Positions 61,698 to 64,000 of a DNA stretch of 64,000 nt are shown here, one piece after another. The notes under the pieces were generated by a model. It had not been told where the DNA came from and did not search any database. It saw nothing but the letters and a program-made list of their open reading frames with translations. Position 1 is the stretch's first letter. Every line of letters begins with the position of its first letter. The stretch is from CAYVQZ01 sp964453435 (GTDB taxonomy: Bacteria; Abyssobacteria; SURF-5): positions 1 through 64,000 of the forward strand of contig CAYVQZ010000013.1 in NCBI GenBank assembly GCA_964453435.1, in the 5' to 3' direction. Both the position numbers and the translations under genes were made by a program.

Positions 61698-62918
61698 ATG
61701 GATTTACCGAAGCTCAGAGAAGTGGACGCCTTTCCGGTTACTGTATCGGGACAAAAAATGATCGGACTGCGAGACCCCGCCAACTTTACAACCGAGATCA
61801 TGGCCGTTCCCCACCATTTTTACCCCATGCTCTGCTTGCTGGATGGTCGACATTCTATTGCGGATATTCAGGCCGAGTACATGAGGAAATTCGGGGAGTT
61901 GATTTATCGCGAGATGATCGAAGACACCGTGAGAAAGCTGGACGAAGCGCTTTTCCTTGACAGCGACACCTTCCACAGAAGGAGGGAGCAAATCGTCCGG
62001 GAATTCAAGCGGGCCAGAATTCGTCCTGCCATGCTCGCGGGAAAGAGTTACGATGTCTCGCCGGAAAGGCTTGCCCTCCAAATCGATGGATTTTTCACGC
62101 ACGCGGACGGCCCCGGTTTACCGGCGCGCAGATTAGCGAAACCTGCCCTCAAGGGTGTTATCGCGCCGCACATCGATTTTCTGCGGGGGGGACCGTGTTT
62201 TGCGTGGGCATATAAACAAATCGCGGAGCAGTCAGACGCAGAAGTCTTTGTCATTCTGGGCACGGCGCACGCTCAAACCAACAAACCGTTTGTCCTCACG
62301 TACAAGGATTTCGAAACTCCATTCGGGACGATGAAATGTGACCGGGAGCTGGTGAAGCAAATTATGAACCGCGTGAGCTACGATCTGATGGAAGACGAGT
62401 TCGTCCATCGAGGAGAGCATTCGATTGAGTTCCAGACCACGTTCCTGGGTTATCTGTGCCGGGAAAGAAACGATGTGTCAATCGTCCCCGTCCTTTGCGG
62501 CTCGTTTCATGAAATGATATTTTCCCGCACAAATCCTTCAGAAAATCCTGCCGTGACGGAATTCGTGGATGCGCTCACTGAAACGGTCCGGGAATCAAGG
62601 AAAACGGTATGCTACATCGCCGGCGCAGACCTTGCCCATGTCGGTCCGCGCTTCGGAGACAGGCATCCCATAAGCGACGCTTTTCTTCGACTACTCAGGG
62701 CCGATGATTTACGAATGATCTCGGCGGTCGAAAAACTGGATGCCAAAGGCTTTTTCGCGAACATCGAGGCCGACGGCGACCGACGAAAAATTTGCGGGTT
62801 GCCTCCCATTTATACCATGCTCAGCGTCATGGAAGCGAAGGAAGGAAAACTGCTCAGGTATGACCAGTGGGCCGATCCGAACGGGACGGTAACCTTCGCA
62901 AGCATGGCGTTTTACTGA
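61698..62918 (+). CDS. MEMO1/AmmeMemoRadiSam system protein B
   Basis: The 406-residue protein has a C-terminal MEMO domain (about 155-406) with APHIDFLRGGPCFAWAY, RGEHSIEFQTTFLGYL and SFHEM. An N-terminal domain of about 140 residues precedes it (MIGLRDPANFTTEIMAVPHHFYP and a helical segment to about 130). In many genomes it partners an AMMECR1 and a radical SAM protein (AmmeMemoRadiSam), absent here. Function is unknown; human MEMO1 binds metal and is linked to signalling. The ATG at 61698 follows GAAGGG; an ATG at 61674 gives 414 residues. Confidence 0.85.
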   Translation: MDLPKLREVDAFPVTVSGQKMIGLRDPANFTTEIMAVPHHFYPMLCLLDGRHSIADIQAEYMRKFGELIYREMIEDTVRKLDEALFLDSDTFHRRREQIVREFKRARIRPAMLAGKSYDVSPERLALQIDGFFTHADGPGLPARRLAKPALKGVIAPHIDFLRGGPCFAWAYKQIAEQSDAEVFVILGTAHAQTNKPFVLTYKDFETPFGTMKCDRELVKQIMNRVSYDLMEDEFVHRGEHSIEFQTTFLGYLCRERNDVSIVPVLCGSFHEMIFSRTNPSENPAVTEFVDALTETVRESRKTVCYIAGADLAHVGPRFGDRHPISDAFLRLLRADDLRMISAVEKLDAKGFFANIEADGDRRKICGLPPIYTMLSVMEAKEGKLLRYDQWADPNGTVTFASMAFY

Positions 62919-62990
62919 TGCAACAAGCGACTCCGCGCGATGTGACAGGGCGTTCGTCAGCCGACCTGATGCTGTCGACCACAGGCGGGT

Positions 62991-64000
62991 TCAGAGACAA
63001 TTGTCGCAGAAGCCGCAAGACGCCCAATCAGCCTCATCGGCCAACGTTTCCAAGAGATATCTCCGCAGACAGGTCTCCGAATTTGCGTATCCGACCATCG
63101 TCTCCAACCGTCTCAGTTTAAAATCACGACGAAGAAGAACACTCTGCCGAATTTGTTCTCCCGCTGAAGCGGAAAGCGAACTCAGAAGAATCTCGTAACA
63201 GACACTGCGGTCGCCCGGACGATACACAATGAGCCCCCGCCGGTCCATTTCGATCAGTATTTGTTCCAGCGCGAAGGGGTCGAGCCCCGGAGGGTTGTGC
63301 TGAAGCAAATCCAAATCGACGCCGTTTGCATACCCATTCTTCAGCAGATCGAATTGGCTCTGCAGCGCAAGCAGAATTGCCCTTTCTTCGGAGGTTGAGG
63401 AATGCAGAACCGCTTCAGCCTCGCACGAGAGATAAACGGAGACGTTCCCCCCTGTCAACATGCGACGCGTCAAAACACCGGCCTTTTCCATCTCGAACAG
63501 TTCGACGTTCCTTTTTTCATAGAAAGACCGGTCCACGTATGCAACTCTCGCGTCGCCGCTACGTTGCAGCAACGCTTCGAAACACTCTTTCACCGTCTTC
63601 CCGAATGGCGTCGAATTCTCTATGAATTTCTCTTGCACCTTTCGGTCGAAGCGGGAGAAAAGAAGCACGCAATCACATCGTTTGCCATCGCGTCCGCCGC
63701 GTCCGATTTCCTGGTAGTAGGCGTCGATGCTCGCCGGATGGGCGTAGTGAATGATAAATCTGACATCGGCCTTGTCGAGTCCCATACCGAAGGCGTTCGT
63801 GGCGCAGACAATTTCTATTTCGTTATTCAGGAAGCGTTCGTGCACCTCTGAACGGAGCAGGCCGGAACGACCGGCATGATAATATTCACTCTTTTTCCCG
63901 AGTTCCTGCAAAAATCTGTGCGCATCTTCACATTGACGCCTCGTCGCGGTGTAAATGATCCCGGGGCCGGGTCTCCTGACTAATTCCGTCAGCGTGCGAT
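62991..64000 (-). CDS. recQ: RecQ-family DNA helicase, C-terminal part
   Basis: The frame continues past the right edge; the window holds the last 336 codons. Helicase motifs V/VI are present (IVCATNAFGMGLDKADVRF and GRGGRDG). After them come about 220 residues with a winged-helix-like segment (about 63250-63450), and a zinc-binding CGFCDNCL motif lies at the very end. In E. coli RecQ the zinc motif follows the helicase core directly and a winged helix plus HRDC domain come after it; here the order is different and HRDC is missing. It converges with the MEMO gene. Confidence 0.88.
   Translation of the reverse strand, partial: RTLTELVRRPGPGIIYTATRRQCEDAHRFLQELGKKSEYYHAGRSGLLRSEVHERFLNNEIEIVCATNAFGMGLDKADVRFIIHYAHPASIDAYYQEIGRGGRDGKRCDCVLLFSRFDRKVQEKFIENSTPFGKTVKECFEALLQRSGDARVAYVDRSFYEKRNVELFEMEKAGVLTRRMLTGGNVSVYLSCEAEAVLHSSTSEERAILLALQSQFDLLKNGYANGVDLDLLQHNPPGLDPFALEQILIEMDRRGLIVYRPGDRSVCYEILLSSLSASAGEQIRQSVLLRRDFKLRRLETMVGYANSETCLRRYLLETLADEADWASCGFCDNCL

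Overview
The window is one continuous stretch of bacterial chromosome, about half G+C, coding-dense, with genes on both strands. I see no phage genes, transposases or CRISPR arrays. The organism is a diderm: it has Pal, TolB, a YbgF/CpoB-type protein, a TolA/TonB-like protein and several lipoproteins. Genes for a 2-hydroxyacyl-CoA dehydratase/benzoyl-CoA reductase-like enzyme, a membrane polyferredoxin and other Fe-S proteins suggest an anaerobic or micro-oxic life with acyl-CoA oxidation. Nothing ties the window firmly to a named genus; an uncultured, deep-branching diderm lineage fits best (inference).

Layout, left to right. 0.4-1.8 kb: a single-domain response regulator and a soluble Ser/Thr kinase. 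1.9-7.1 kb (minus strand): membrane M28 peptidase, methylmalonyl-CoA epimerase, TIM-barrel epimerase, TPR lytic transglycosylase and a DUF523 protein. 7.4-8.8 kb (plus): endonuclease III with an altered cluster ligand, tRNA-Ser(GGA) and tadA. 8.8-15.2 kb (minus): the translation/secretion operon ffh-rpsP-khpA-rimM-trmD-rplS-rnhB plus a TPR lipoprotein, behind a near-consensus promoter with a hairpin at the transcript start. 15.7-19.9 kb (minus): nrdR, rsmD, recG and a methyltransferase. 20.0-22.2 kb: two paralogous single-pass coiled-coil proteins. 22.4-28.3 kb (minus): LysE-type exporter, an EF-G-like GTPase, Nudix hydrolase, nicotinamidase-like hydrolase, zinc-ribbon protein and a DsbA-like fusion. 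28.3-33.1 kb (plus): FAD desaturase-like protein, PMT-type glycosyltransferase, a 50-residue YqaE/Pmp3 protein and an Fe-S protein. 33.2-37.5 kb (minus): tRNA-Val(CAC) and a Tol-Pal block without tolQ/tolR. 37.8-47.3 kb (minus): polyferredoxin, Tat-exported DUF362 protein, an unknown anchored protein, YihY, radical SAM, THEP1-type NTPase and uvrA. 47.4-51.9 kb (minus): PAS histidine kinase, metallo-beta-lactamase-fold hydrolase, esterase and nitroreductase. 52.0-61.4 kb (minus): a tightly packed acyl-CoA cluster. 61.7-64.0 kb: a MEMO-family protein (plus) and the C-terminal part of a RecQ-family helicase (minus) running off the right edge.

The most distinctive region is the acyl-CoA cluster: two acyl-CoA ligases with a small coupled ORF between them, one BcrC/HgdB-size subunit, two tandem BcrB/HgdA-size subunits, an acyl-CoA dehydrogenase and a sirtuin. 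It reads as a pathway that activates an organic acid to its CoA thioester, carries out a radical dehydration or reduction and then an oxidation. The sirtuin may reverse lysine acylation caused by the pathway's own thioesters. The ATP-driven activator these enzymes need is not in the window.

Start sites were moved from the longest open frame where a Shine-Dalgarno sequence, promoter, signal peptide or overlap argued for it; each case is noted.
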